In this document: positions 39,438 through 49,012 of the stretch, one piece after another
Numbering within the stretch: position 1 is the first letter of the stretch
Layout: each line of letters opens with the position of its first letter
Assembly (NCBI RefSeq): GCF_034931025.1
Contig: NZ_JAYGIL010000028.1
Coordinates: forward strand, 1 to 64,000
Length of the DNA stretch: 64,000 bases
Source: Arcicella gelida
GTDB lineage: Bacteria > Bacteroidota > Bacteroidia > Cytophagales > Spirosomataceae
Direction: 5' to 3'
Notes under the pieces: generated by a model
What the model was told of the DNA's origin: nothing
The model's input: only the letters and a program-made list of their open reading frames with translations
Databases searched by the model: none
Position numbers and translations under genes: made by a program

Positions 39438-42400
39438 TTACCAAGCTATCGTAACAGCTCCTTGCTTTTTGAGTTTTCCTCTTTCTGGGAAATATTCTGC
39501 TGTATAAGTAATTTCCCAAACGAATGAATCTGGTTTTTGTAATACACCTTTGTACTTACCATCCCAACGGTCTTCAGGAAGTTTTGAAGTAAATAATAAT
39601 TCTCCCCAACGGTTATAAATCTTCAAGTCAAAATCTTTAATATGTGCAGTGAAAACCTGAAATGAATCATTTTGGAAGTCGCCATTTGGGGTAAAAATAT
39701 CAGGCACTAAAATACTTGGCTCACATCTATCCACGACGTTCGTACTCGCACGACTCGTACAGCCTAGCGTATTAGTTACTTCTACCGTATAAATTCCAAT
39801 ATTTGATACTGAAATCATTTGACTTGTTTGTCCACCCGGAAGCCAACGATAGGTTTGTCCAGCACCAGAACCAGCATCAAGATTAATTGGCAACGCATCT
39901 GGCACGCACAATGGTATTTCAGATTTTAATGGAATAAATGGTGAAGGCAATAAACGAATTACAATATCATCCGTCGTTCTACAATTACCTAAATTGGCAT
40001 TTAATGTAAAACGTCCTTGTTGAGTAGGATAAATAATATTAGTTGTTTGTCCAGTATTCCAACGATAAGTAACACCTGTTTCAAGATTTGTACCGATGAA
40101 ATCTATGCCATTTCTACAAACATCTCTGTCGGCACCTAAATCAACTTTGGGCGATTGTGAAATTGTAATCGTTCTAGCAACTTTGCCAACACAACCATTT
40201 GCACCTGTTAGTTCATAACGAACATCATCATTTTGTGCCAATGACGGAGGAGTATAAAGTCCATTAGAACTAATATTTGAACCAAACCAAGTACCAGTTG
40301 CTGGACTAGCAGTAAATTGAACAGGACGAGTTCCAGTACAAATTTCGTTTGGAACATTTACATTAATCACAGGAAGGGGCTTGAACGAAACTAACGAATT
40401 AGCTTTACTGATACATTTACCTGTGAAATCAATAACAGTAACTGAATAAATACCTGCCTGCGTTACATTAATGCTAGGCGTTGTTGCACCAGTATTCCAC
40501 AAAATTGAACCAGCAGTATTAACGGCTTGGAGTACAATTGTTTGTCCCAGACATTCAATTGGTGGTCTTGAAATCGTTGTTACTGTTCTTGGTCGTACCG
40601 CAATTATCAGCGGACTTTCGATATGCTTACAACCTGAAGCATCTTCTAATTCCAAAGTATATGTTCCAGCCCCCAATCCATTTATTAAGTAATTTCTTGA
40701 TGAAACTAATATTGAACCAACTGAGCCACTTTTAATCGTTACATCAGGATTACCGTTAATCTTCAAATCAAAAGTAATTGGCTGAATTCCACTATTTGCA
40801 TTCACCGTAAAAGCTATTGAGCCATCGTTCAATACATCACAATAAGTATCTGTTGGTCTAACTACAATGTTTGGTTTGGTATTGCCCAATGCCAATAAAG
40901 GAATATTAAACGTTGTATCACAGGCAATTCTACTTTGAATGGTCACTCGATAATTGCCAGCATCCAAACCTCTGATTGAGTTTCTACTTTGTCCAGCGAT
41001 AAGTACACCATCTTTGTACCAAACAAAAGTATAAGTATCAGTTGGCGATAAGCTTTGAATGGCAATTTGCCCATCTCTGATATTACAATTACTTGGCAAT
41101 GTTTTATTAACTACAAAAGTTGGTTTGGGCAATGCACTAACCACAACTTGGTCTCTTACTTCACAATTGGTTGTACTTTCTTTAACGATTACAGAATATG
41201 TTCCCGGACGAACCACTACGATACTTGGTGTTGTTTGTCCAGTATTCCATAAATAAGTACTTGTAGGGCTACTACCTGCATTACTTGCTGATAAAGTAAA
41301 AGAAGAATTTTGGCAGATAGTTGTATCTGCTGGAAGATTAAAAGGTTTTGCCGAAAAGAGATTTACCTTCACAGAATCTTCTGCAATACAACCATTTTTC
41401 TCTACAAACACAGTGTACTTCCCAGACCTTGTTGCTGTTAAAGTACTCAGCGTATCTCTTGGTAAATAACTACCGTCAATCAACCAAAAGTAGCGACTAT
41501 CAGGAAGCGTATTTCCTGCATTTAACGTAGTTGTATTCTGGCAAAGATTAATATCATTGCCTAAATCTGCATTGGGAATGGCAAATATTTCAAACTCTTG
41601 CGGGGGAAGTAAAGTATCGCTCAAACATTTATTTCCCATACTTACAAAAACATAGTATTTCCCAGGAGTATCGAACGTATAAGTTACTTGTAAGCCTGTA
41701 TCGCCCGCCCCGCCTGATTTTTGATAGACTGCTCCAGCAGGTAAGGTATATTTCCCTGTCCGAGAGTCGGGCTGTGGAGGAGTACCTCTATAAAAGTACC
41801 AATCCGTTTTAGTATTTTTAAAAGTCTCTCCTTCGCAAAGATGATTCGTCTGGAAAGTAGAAGGTGAACCAAAGCAAGTATCCGAAGCCATAATACCTAC
41901 TCCAGAGTTTCTAGTAATCACAACTGTTGCAGTAGTTGGCAAACCCAATTGACTGGTTTTTCCATTTAAACTAAAGGCATCTCTTTGATAATAAGCTGTA
42001 TCTATTTTTACTTTACTGGCATTGGTATAAGAAACCGTATCGTTCGGTAATTTTATCACACCCAAAGTATCACTTCCTTGTACGGCTAAGTAAATTCTTC
42101 CGTCTGGGCCTAATTGAACAGAGCCGTAATACTCTTTTTTAGAGGAATCTAATGTGACTTTAGATTTTGCTAAAGACACAGAATCTCCTTGCGTTAAGTC
42201 ATAACGTAATAAAGATGAGTATGTACCCGGTTTTTTAATGGTATCAGCTTTCATCGTCACAAATAGCGTTCTGCTATCTGGTGAAAACTCAACACCATAA
42301 ACGGTTGGTGGGGCTGGACCTAAGTCAATTGTTTTTTTATTGGTAATTGCACCAGTGGAATCTGCAAAATCATATAATTCTACAAGGTTTCTTGTTCCTC

Positions 42401-43640
42401 CAGGAATGGCAATGGCTAATTTGGTCGCATCTTGTGAGACTTTTAAATACCCTTGTGCTTTTTCTGGAGAATCTATCGTTGAACCAATATCAATGGTTTT
42501 TGAAATAGAAATTCCATTTTTAGTAACACGATACATTCTGTATGTATTGTTACTATAATCATGAGAAATTACCCAATAAGTAGAGTCTTTTTTAACAAAA
42601 GTCGAGATAAGGTTTTCGGTAGATGAAACATCATCTAAAGGCAAGTTTTTAGCAATTACTTTTCCTTTGCCTTCATTCAATCGAATATCAACAATCGAAT
42701 AAGTTAGTTTCTTCTCGCCATTGATTTCGGTTGTCGTAAAAATATAATAATAAGACTGACAGCCCTGACAACTAGGCTGAGGCACAATTACGGCAGATTG
42801 TGTTGAAAATGAACTTCCCTTCAAGGTGTCAGTCGGAAAAACTGCTTGCATTTCCGTCCCATCTTTATCATATACTTTTCGTCCGTCAGTATAAAACAGT
42901 AAATTGCCATTTTGGTCAGCGATAGATGAAACTCCTTCTACCGTATTTAATTTACCTTCAGTATCAGCCGTAGCTGAACCGTTTGAAAATTTAATACCAG
43001 CATTATTACCAAAGTACCAAGAGGTTTCGGCAGGTTTTGGCGGTGGCGGAATACAAAGCTGAACATTGATTTTATTTTGAGCAGAACAACCCGTAATAGG
43101 GTCAGTTACTTGTACCGAATAACAACTGGTAGTATCTGCTACAAGTGTTTGAGTAGTTTGACCTTTAGGAAACCAAATGTATTCATATTGTGGTTGGGCT
43201 CCTCCATTAGGGTAAGGGTTCAATGTAAGAACATCTCCATTACAAATAGTAGTATCTTGCTGTGAAGGAGTTTGTCCCAAAAAGAAAGCTTGCGGTGGTG
43301 CAAAAATTTCAAAGGTTTTGGTATAAGTAACTGGTACACCATTTTCAGTACGAACAAGTGTCACGGTTTTTGTACCTGGAGTAGTGTATAAGTGTGCTGG
43401 ATTCCTCAGTGTGGAAGTATTTTTTAGAGTACTGGCTGGGTCACCGAAATCCCAACGCCAAGCTGAAGCTGGAGTGGCAACCAAATCTTTAAAAATAGTT
43501 GCCGCTGTAGTATCTGAACATTCTGATAAACAAGTTTTTGCTACACTGAATTGAGCATGAGCCGTATTTGACCATGCCCATGTTAAAAAAACAAAGGTGA
43601 TGAGCAAAAAAAATCGTTGTATGCTACTAATTCTAAACAT
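39438..43640 (-). CDS. Large secreted protein with PKD domains and T9SS type B (CHU_C) sorting domain
   Basis: A 1400-aa protein with a signal peptide (to about residue 30, NTAHAQ). A PKD-like domain follows (WRWDFGDPAST), then SSIADQNGNLLFYTDGRKVY and a long beta-propeller-like stretch (about 205-590), then several Ig/PKD-like repeats with recurring phrases such as YLWNTGQTTPSI, SILWNTGATTPSI and YRWNTGQTTNII. The C-terminus (IFTPNGDFQNDSFQVF, IYNRWGELLF, WDGKYKG, FVWEITYTAEYF) is the gliding-motility-associated C-terminal domain, which routes proteins through the type IX secretion system to the surface. It is divergent from a PorP/SprF gene, the usual partner class. It probably acts as an adhesin or surface protein. 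Confidence 0.94.
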   Translation of the reverse strand: MFRISSIQRFFLLITFVFLTWAWSNTAHAQFSVAKTCLSECSDTTAATIFKDLVATPASAWRWDFGDPASTLKNTSTLRNPAHLYTTPGTKTVTLVRTENGVPVTYTKTFEIFAPPQAFFLGQTPSQQDTTICNGDVLTLNPYPNGGAQPQYEYIWFPKGQTTQTLVADTTSCYSVQVTDPITGCSAQNKINVQLCIPPPPKPAETSWYFGNNAGIKFSNGSATADTEGKLNTVEGVSSIADQNGNLLFYTDGRKVYDKDGTEMQAVFPTDTLKGSSFSTQSAVIVPQPSCQGCQSYYYIFTTTEINGEKKLTYSIVDIRLNEGKGKVIAKNLPLDDVSSTENLISTFVKKDSTYWVISHDYSNNTYRMYRVTKNGISISKTIDIGSTIDSPEKAQGYLKVSQDATKLAIAIPGGTRNLVELYDFADSTGAITNKKTIDLGPAPPTVYGVEFSPDSRTLFVTMKADTIKKPGTYSSLLRYDLTQGDSVSLAKSKVTLDSSKKEYYGSVQLGPDGRIYLAVQGSDTLGVIKLPNDTVSYTNASKVKIDTAYYQRDAFSLNGKTSQLGLPTTATVVITRNSGVGIMASDTCFGSPSTFQTNHLCEGETFKNTKTDWYFYRGTPPQPDSRTGKYTLPAGAVYQKSGGAGDTGLQVTYTFDTPGKYYVFVSMGNKCLSDTLLPPQEFEIFAIPNADLGNDINLCQNTTTLNAGNTLPDSRYFWLIDGSYLPRDTLSTLTATRSGKYTVFVEKNGCIAEDSVKVNLFSAKPFNLPADTTICQNSSFTLSASNAGSSPTSTYLWNTGQTTPSIVVVRPGTYSVIVKESTTNCEVRDQVVVSALPKPTFVVNKTLPSNCNIRDGQIAIQSLSPTDTYTFVWYKDGVLIAGQSRNSIRGLDAGNYRVTIQSRIACDTTFNIPLLALGNTKPNIVVRPTDTYCDVLNDGSIAFTVNANSGIQPITFDLKINGNPDVTIKSGSVGSILVSSRNYLINGLGAGTYTLELEDASGCKHIESPLIIAVRPRTVTTISRPPIECLGQTIVLQAVNTAGSILWNTGATTPSINVTQAGIYSVTVIDFTGKCISKANSLVSFKPLPVINVNVPNEICTGTRPVQFTASPATGTWFGSNISSNGLYTPPSLAQNDDVRYELTGANGCVGKVARTITISQSPKVDLGADRDVCRNGIDFIGTNLETGVTYRWNTGQTTNIIYPTQQGRFTLNANLGNCRTTDDIVIRLLPSPFIPLKSEIPLCVPDALPINLDAGSGAGQTYRWLPGGQTSQMISVSNIGIYTVEVTNTLGCTSRASTNVVDRCEPSILVPDIFTPNGDFQNDSFQVFTAHIKDFDLKIYNRWGELLFTSKLPEDRWDGKYKGVLQKPDSFVWEITYTAEYFPERGKLKKQGAVTIAW

Positions 43641-43835
43641 TCTTTCGTTATAAAAAATGAAAATACTCTTTGCTTCCGATATAGACAGCTATTACACCTA
43701 AAAGGTTGGATGTTAAAATACTTATTAAAAATATTGATTTTAATGAAAAAATCTTCTTTAAATTTAGGCTCTTCTACATTAGACTTTATCACGGTTTAAG
43801 TTGTAGTATTATTCTTTGTAAGAAATCAGCGATAT

Positions 43836-43994
43836 TTAATAAGCATTTTCTACTATAAATACAGTTTCTCCATTGATTTTACAGAGATAAATAAATTTCC
43901 ACTGTACTGTTTTGTCATTAACAAATAAACCGTGATAAGGTCTATTAACATAAACAAAACCATTTGCTCCGTCTATGAGTTTTAAAAAATGATT
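43836..43994 (-). pseudogene. Possible gene remnant (about 52 codons, no start)
   Basis: On the minus strand, an open frame runs from 43994 to a TAA at 43836 with no start codon. It reads as plausible protein: LIDGANGFVYVNRPYHGLF and further to NGETVFIVENAY. Amino-acid use looks coding-like, unlike nearby AT-rich spacer. I do not recognise the parent. It sits in the 570-nt space between the divergent T9SS genes and may be the 3' end of a lost gene. Chance is not excluded. Confidence 0.35.
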
Positions 43995-44213
43995 TTACGA
44001 TAGAGGTATTGATTATATCAACGTAATTTAGAGGAGTATAGCACTTTTTTTAACGAAATTTACTGTTTAAAATTATAGGAAACATTAAATAGTACAGGTT
44101 CGTGTTGGTAAAGTACATTTTGGGGCTAATTGTTTTTTGGATAAAAATATCTTACTAATATTTAACAGTATGATTAATCGTTGATGAAGATACTCATAAC
44201 CATTCCTAATTCC

Positions 44214-45278
44214 ATGTTAAAAAGAAGTTTTCTGTTCATATTGGGTATTTTATCTTGGTCTTTTTTTGCAGAAGCTCAAGATCCACAATATTCACAGTTT
44301 TATGCAGCGCCCATGTTTTTAAATCCTGCTTTTGCGGGTTCTGCCAAAGCTCCAAGAGTAAGTTTAAATCATCGAAATCAATGGCCTTCATTAAGTGCTA
44401 ATTTTGTTACTTCATCGCTTTCTGCTGATTTGTATTTGGAAAAACTGAATAGTGGCGTTGGCTTATTACTTACTTCCGACCGTCAGTTTACCAATTTAAC
44501 TACGACAGATATTGGTGCTATTTACTCTTATCACCTCAAACTAAGTGATGGTTTAAGAGCCAACTTGGGTGTTCAAGGTTCGTATGTAACCCGTGGCGTA
44601 AATTTTGCAGATTATACTTTTGGCGACCAAATTAACACTTATTTAACCACTGGAGCATATCCACGTTACTCTTCTGATCAAATTTTGCAAGGAGGAAATA
44701 ATCTTACCCCACAATTAAAATACTGGGATTTTTCATCGGGTGCAATTGTTTATGGAGAACAATTTTGGGTTGGAGCATCGGTTCATCATATCAATCAGCC
44801 GAATCAATCTTTTTCAAATCAAAATGCTGTTTTACCTGTTAGAATTGGTATTCAAGCAGGTTTTAATATTCCTTTGGATGATTATATGTTAGGAAATAAT
44901 TTGGGAGATGCCGTTGATAGAGAGAAAAGTATTACGCCTGTGGTTCATTATCGACGTCAGGGACAATCAGACCAATTAGATGTTGGTGCGTATTTAACTT
45001 ATTCGCCGATTGTGATTGGAGCTTGGTATAGAGGTATTCCGATAAAAACCTATAAAAAAGATAACACAAGTATCATTAGTCACGATGCTTTGGTGTTTTT
45101 GGTCGGTTATCGACAAGATAATTTTTCGATAGGTTATAGCTACGATGCCACGATTTCAAGACTAAGTTCGACTGGCGGAGCACATGAATTATCCCTTTCA
45201 TATACTTTCAGCGATTTAATTCAACCTAAGCGGAATGTCCGCCCAAGAAAAGGCGAATTAAAGTGTCCGAAGTTTTAA
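44214..45278 (+). CDS. PorP/SprF-family type IX secretion membrane protein
   Basis: A 354-aa outer-membrane protein. I start it at the ATG at 44214 (MLKRSFLFILGILSWSFFAE), which gives a clean signal peptide. A reading from 44181 adds 11 residues before it. The family start motif AQDPQYSQFYAAPMFLNPAF follows, then AGSAKAPRVSLNHRNQWP. The body is a beta-barrel-like series of strands with NSGVGLLLTSDRQF, SSGAIVYGEQFWVGASVHHI and AWYRGIPIKTY, ending HELSLSYTFSDL. PorP/SprF proteins hold T9SS cargo, especially type B proteins, at the surface. The divergent 39438 gene encodes just such a cargo. Terminator at 45280-45327. Confidence 0.94.
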   Translation: MLKRSFLFILGILSWSFFAEAQDPQYSQFYAAPMFLNPAFAGSAKAPRVSLNHRNQWPSLSANFVTSSLSADLYLEKLNSGVGLLLTSDRQFTNLTTTDIGAIYSYHLKLSDGLRANLGVQGSYVTRGVNFADYTFGDQINTYLTTGAYPRYSSDQILQGGNNLTPQLKYWDFSSGAIVYGEQFWVGASVHHINQPNQSFSNQNAVLPVRIGIQAGFNIPLDDYMLGNNLGDAVDREKSITPVVHYRRQGQSDQLDVGAYLTYSPIVIGAWYRGIPIKTYKKDNTSIISHDALVFLVGYRQDNFSIGYSYDATISRLSSTGGAHELSLSYTFSDLIQPKRNVRPRKGELKCPKF

Positions 45279-45279
45279 C

Positions 45280-45327
45280 AAAAAAGCCATCAAAATTGAT
45301 TTTACTCAACTTTTGATGGCTTTTTTA
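45280..45327. terminator. Bidirectional terminator between porP/sprF-like gene and ettA
   Basis: AAAAAAGCCATCAAAA and TTTTGATGGCTTTTTT are perfect reverse complements around a 16-nt loop, between convergent genes. Confidence 0.92.
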
Positions 45328-45346
45328 TTAGAATTTAGTTGATTGA

Positions 45347-47017
45347 TTACTCACCCAACTTCTTATAACGAATACGTTTTGGTGTAGCATCGTTACCTAA
45401 ACGTTTTTTACGGTTTTCTTCATAATCAGAGAAGTTACCTTCAAACCAATATACTTGCGAATTTCCTTCAAAAGCTAAAATGTGCGTTGCAATTCTATCT
45501 AAGAACCAACGGTCGTGGGAGATGACTACCGCACAACCACCAAAGTTTTCAAGGGCTTCTTCTAAGGCACGTAAAGTGTTAACGTCCAAATCGTTGGTAG
45601 GCTCATCTAACAAAAGTAGGTTTGCACCTTCTTTCAGCATCATCGCCAAGTGTACACGGTTACGCTCACCACCTGAAAGGTTACCAATTTTCTTTTCTTG
45701 GTCAGCTCCGTTAAAATTGAACTTACTTACATAAGCACGAGCATTTACTTGTTTCCCGCCTAGCATTGTATGTTCTGTGCCACCAGAAATAGTTTCAAAA
45801 ACTGATTTCTCGCCTTTTAATTGGTTATGTTCTTGATCTACATAAGCCATTTGTACGGTTTCACCTACTTCAAATGTTCCAGCATCTGGCTGTGCTTGTC
45901 CAGTAATCAATTTAAATAAGGTTGTTTTACCAGCACCATTTGGTCCGATTACTCCAACAATACCCGCTGGCGGTAAAGAAAAAGTAAGATTATCAAACAA
46001 TAACTTATCGCCATAAGCTTTCGTTACATTGTTTACTTCAATTACTTTATTACCTAATCGTGGACCCGCTGGAATGAATAATTCTAATTTATCTTCTTTC
46101 TGACGGTTTTCTTCCGACATCAATTTATCGTAAGCTTCTAAACGTGCTTTAGATTTTGCCTGACGTGCTTTTGGTGCCATGCGTACCCATTCTAATTCAC
46201 GTTGTAAAGTTTTCTGACGACGAGATTCTGTCTTTTCTTCTTGTGCTAAACGATTTTGTTTTTGCTCTAACCAAGAAGAGTAATTTCCTTTCCACGGAAT
46301 ACCTTCGCCACGGTCTAATTCTAAAATCCAACCCGCTACGTTATCTAAGAAGTAACGGTCGTGCGTAACGGCAATTACCGTTCCTTTGTACTGACGAAGG
46401 TGTTCTTCTAACCACAAAACCGATTCAGCATCCAAGTGGTTGGTAGGTTCATCTAATAAAAGTACGTCTGGTTCTTGTAATAATAAACGACACAAAGCCA
46501 CACGACGTTTTTCACCCCCTGAAAGATTAGCCACGTTGGCATCAGAAGGCGGACAACGTAAAGCGTCCATTGCTCTTTCTAAACGAGTATCCAATTCCCA
46601 AGCATTGAAGTGGTCAAGTTTTTCTTGTACTTCGCCTTGGCGTTCTAATAATTTATCAAAATCAGCATCTGGGTCGCCAAAAGCTTCGTTGATTTCATCG
46701 AATTCTTTCAATAAAGCTACAATTTCTGCAACGCCTTCTTCTACTACTTCTTTTACCGTTTTTGTTGGGTCGAGTTCAGGTTCTTGTTCCAACATTCCTA
46801 CAGAATAACCAGCCGAGAATACAATGTCGCCAGTGTAGCTTTTGTCTTTACCAGCAATGATTCTTAAAAGAGAAGATTTCCCTGAACCGTTAAGACCTAA
46901 TACGCCGATTTTAGCTCCGTAGAAAAATGATAAGTAAATATTTTTGAGAATTTGTTTTTGGGGTGGAACGGTTTTAGAAACACGCTCCATAGAAAAAATA
47001 ATTGTTTCCTGACTCAT
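45347..47017 (-). CDS. ettA: Energy-dependent translational throttle protein EttA (ABC-F)
   Basis: A 556-aa ABC-F protein with two ATP-binding domains and no membrane part. Domain 1: Walker A GLNGSGKSS, signature LSGGEKRRVAL, Walker B VLLLDEPTNHLD. Domain 2: Walker A GPNGAGKTT, signature LSGGERNRVHL, Walker B LLLLDEPTNDLD. Between them lies a charged P-site tRNA interaction motif region (KTLQRELEWVRMAPKARQAKSK split here: RELEWVRMAPKARQ, KSKARLEAYDK), typical of EttA. EttA binds the ribosome E site and gates entry into elongation according to the ATP/ADP ratio. Length matches E. coli EttA (555 aa). It is a single gene. Confidence 0.95.
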   Translation of the reverse strand: MSQETIIFSMERVSKTVPPQKQILKNIYLSFFYGAKIGVLGLNGSGKSSLLRIIAGKDKSYTGDIVFSAGYSVGMLEQEPELDPTKTVKEVVEEGVAEIVALLKEFDEINEAFGDPDADFDKLLERQGEVQEKLDHFNAWELDTRLERAMDALRCPPSDANVANLSGGEKRRVALCRLLLQEPDVLLLDEPTNHLDAESVLWLEEHLRQYKGTVIAVTHDRYFLDNVAGWILELDRGEGIPWKGNYSSWLEQKQNRLAQEEKTESRRQKTLQRELEWVRMAPKARQAKSKARLEAYDKLMSEENRQKEDKLELFIPAGPRLGNKVIEVNNVTKAYGDKLLFDNLTFSLPPAGIVGVIGPNGAGKTTLFKLITGQAQPDAGTFEVGETVQMAYVDQEHNQLKGEKSVFETISGGTEHTMLGGKQVNARAYVSKFNFNGADQEKKIGNLSGGERNRVHLAMMLKEGANLLLLDEPTNDLDVNTLRALEEALENFGGCAVVISHDRWFLDRIATHILAFEGNSQVYWFEGNFSDYEENRKKRLGNDATPKRIRYKKLGE

Positions 47018-47572
47018 TGGGTTAATTTATCGTTTAATGTAATTAGTTGTCGTTTTTATAAAAATTAATAGAATGATTTTGTTCTGAAAATAAAACCTTA
47101 ATCATTCATTCAAAGATAGTATTTTTAATTAAAGCCTCCTTACCTTTCTTGTGCGGTAGCTTAATTATGAGGCTAAAATTCATGAATTTAGGGCTGTAAT
47201 GTGCTTAAAGATTTTTTTAATAAATAATTTAATGGTTTTGAGTGCAATTAATATTCAATTATCGTTTATTTTGGGCTTGATTTATGCACTAAAATAAAAA
47301 TTTACAGAATACATGGATTATGTGGATAAATCATTAGATTTTTTGCTGAAAATCAGTAAATTGCGGAAAATTTAGGTGTTAGAGGAGTTTTCATTTTCAA
47401 AATTTGTTAATTTTAGAATTTTGAAATTATTTTCAATCAGAATCGTTTCATAACAAATAAGTAAAATAGAATTTTAAACAATCACAAAACTACTAAAATA
47501 AATTCAACCTAAACCATGAATCTCTTAGAGTTATGAGCCTTGCCAGACACTCTAATCATGTAATGTAAACCA
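47018..47572. other. 555-nt intergenic region with two tiny overlapping ORFs at its end
   Basis: The region is AT-rich and divergent between ettA and the DUF349 gene. Most of it shows no feature I can name. At its 3' end two tiny ORFs lie in series: 47516-47536 (MNLLEL) and 47533-47568 (MSLARHSNHVM), overlapping by ATGA and ending 4 nt before the DUF349 start. They may be coincidental or a translational lead-in. Confidence 0.35.
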
Positions 47573-48853
47573 ATGGAAAATACAATTAAGAACTCCGCCG
47601 ACTATGGCTATTGTAAAGATGGTAAGGTCTATTTAAAAGGATATTCAGAATATCCAGAACGTCAGATTGGTGTTGTTAGAAACACAGAAGAGGAGGCCCT
47701 ACAATATTTTGTGAATCGTTTTACGATTGCTGAAAATAAAGTATCCTTACTTTTTGAGCAAGTAGAAGAAGCTCAGAACAAAGGCTCTTATCTTACCAAA
47801 CTACTTCAACTTCGCAAAAATCTCGTAGAATTTGATGGCTTAGGAAATTTTATGCCCTTGCTTGAACGCTTGGATGGCTTAGAATTAGAACTAAGAGAGC
47901 TTATTTTGCACAACCAAATCAAAAATCTTGAAATTAAAAGAGCTTTGATTGAAGAGTTGAGAGAAGCAAGCAAGAATGAAGATTGGGCAGTAACTACGGA
48001 AACCATCATGGAAATTAAAACCAAATGGTTGAAGACAGGTCCTGTTGATAAATCTTTACAAGATGGCGTTGAAGAAGAATTCAATGGCATTGTAGATGAT
48101 TTCTTCGTAAGACGTCGTGAATATTATGCTGAGAAAAACCGCATCATCGACGAAAAACTAGCTACACTTCAACGCATTGTTGATGAAGCTCGTAATTTAC
48201 GTTACGAAAAAGACGTAGATGCTGGTTTCCTTAAAATCAAGGATTTGCAACGTGAATGGAAAACCATTAGTCAGGTGCCGCCTAAAAAGCAAAGCCAACT
48301 TTGGAAGCAATTCAAACGTTCAAGCGATTTCTTCTTTGAGCGCTACAACCGTGAAAAAGGAATTGTATCAACACCAAGAGTTGATCCTAGAGTACAGCAA
48401 ATGAAGGATATGACTACTGAATTAGAAGGTTTGTTCAAACAACAAGATTTGATTCCACAAACTTCTGAAAAGGCAAAAGGATATTTAGTAAAATGGAAAG
48501 AGTTATCTGCTCTTGCTAAAAATGTTGATAGAAGTATTGCTGAACGTTTCAGAAATATCTGCGATAAGATTTTCGAAATGAATTACTTGTTGAGAGTAAT
48601 TAGCTATCGTCATCCAGCTTTACATGAAAAACCAAGAATTGAGCAATTGAAAATCATGATTAATCAAATGGATTACATGACTAAAAAAGAGAAAAATGAA
48701 TTGGATTCATTCATCTCTGATGCCAATTACAATGGTCAAATGGGAGATAAATTGGTGATGAATAAAATCAATACTCAAAAACGTAAAATCTCGATGAAAG
48801 AAACATTATTAATTGAATTCAAGAAAGAACTTGAAATTTTGTTAGATCAATAG
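47573..48853 (+). CDS. DUF349 domain-containing protein
   Basis: A 426-aa, strongly helical and charged cytoplasmic protein. It contains repeats of the DUF349 module, recognisable as WKTISQVPPKKQSQLWKQFK with SSDFFFERYNREK, and weaker earlier and later copies (for example MEIKTKWLKTGPVDKSLQDG). The 45-residue N-terminal segment (YGYCKDGKVYLKGYSEYPER and on) is typical of the Bacteroidota version. Function is unknown. Some distant relatives bind RNA or ribosome-associated partners, but I see no motif that supports this here. Single gene followed by a terminator at 48919-48954. Confidence 0.9.
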   Translation: MENTIKNSADYGYCKDGKVYLKGYSEYPERQIGVVRNTEEEALQYFVNRFTIAENKVSLLFEQVEEAQNKGSYLTKLLQLRKNLVEFDGLGNFMPLLERLDGLELELRELILHNQIKNLEIKRALIEELREASKNEDWAVTTETIMEIKTKWLKTGPVDKSLQDGVEEEFNGIVDDFFVRRREYYAEKNRIIDEKLATLQRIVDEARNLRYEKDVDAGFLKIKDLQREWKTISQVPPKKQSQLWKQFKRSSDFFFERYNREKGIVSTPRVDPRVQQMKDMTTELEGLFKQQDLIPQTSEKAKGYLVKWKELSALAKNVDRSIAERFRNICDKIFEMNYLLRVISYRHPALHEKPRIEQLKIMINQMDYMTKKEKNELDSFISDANYNGQMGDKLVMNKINTQKRKISMKETLLIEFKKELEILLDQ

Positions 48854-48918
48854 CTTTCTGTGAGATTTTAAGATAGAAGATTCAAGACAAAAGATTTGTT
48901 TATGAATCATATCAAATG

Positions 48919-48954
48919 AAAAAAGCCTTCTGATGGAAATCGGAAGGCTTTTTT
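48919..48954 (+). terminator. Intrinsic terminator after the DUF349 gene
   Basis: AAAAAAGCCTTC and GAAGGCTTTTTT with an inner TGATGGAAATCG loop region, 66 nt after the stop codon. Confidence 0.9.
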
Positions 48955-48956
48955 CG

Positions 48957-49012
48957 TAGCACGAGTTTTCAACTCGTGAGCTATTATTATATTTTACGAG
49001 TTGGAAAACGTA
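48957..49012. repeat. CTCGTG/ACGAG hairpin repeat
   Basis: GCACGAGTTTTCAACTCGTG (48959-48978) is a hairpin, and TTTTACGAGTTGGAAAACGT (48992-49011) is a half-copy. The same vocabulary occurs at 31205-31221 (ACGACTTGGAAAGTCGT) and in the direct repeats near 37450. A dispersed hairpin family located just after or before stop codons. Confidence 0.55.
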
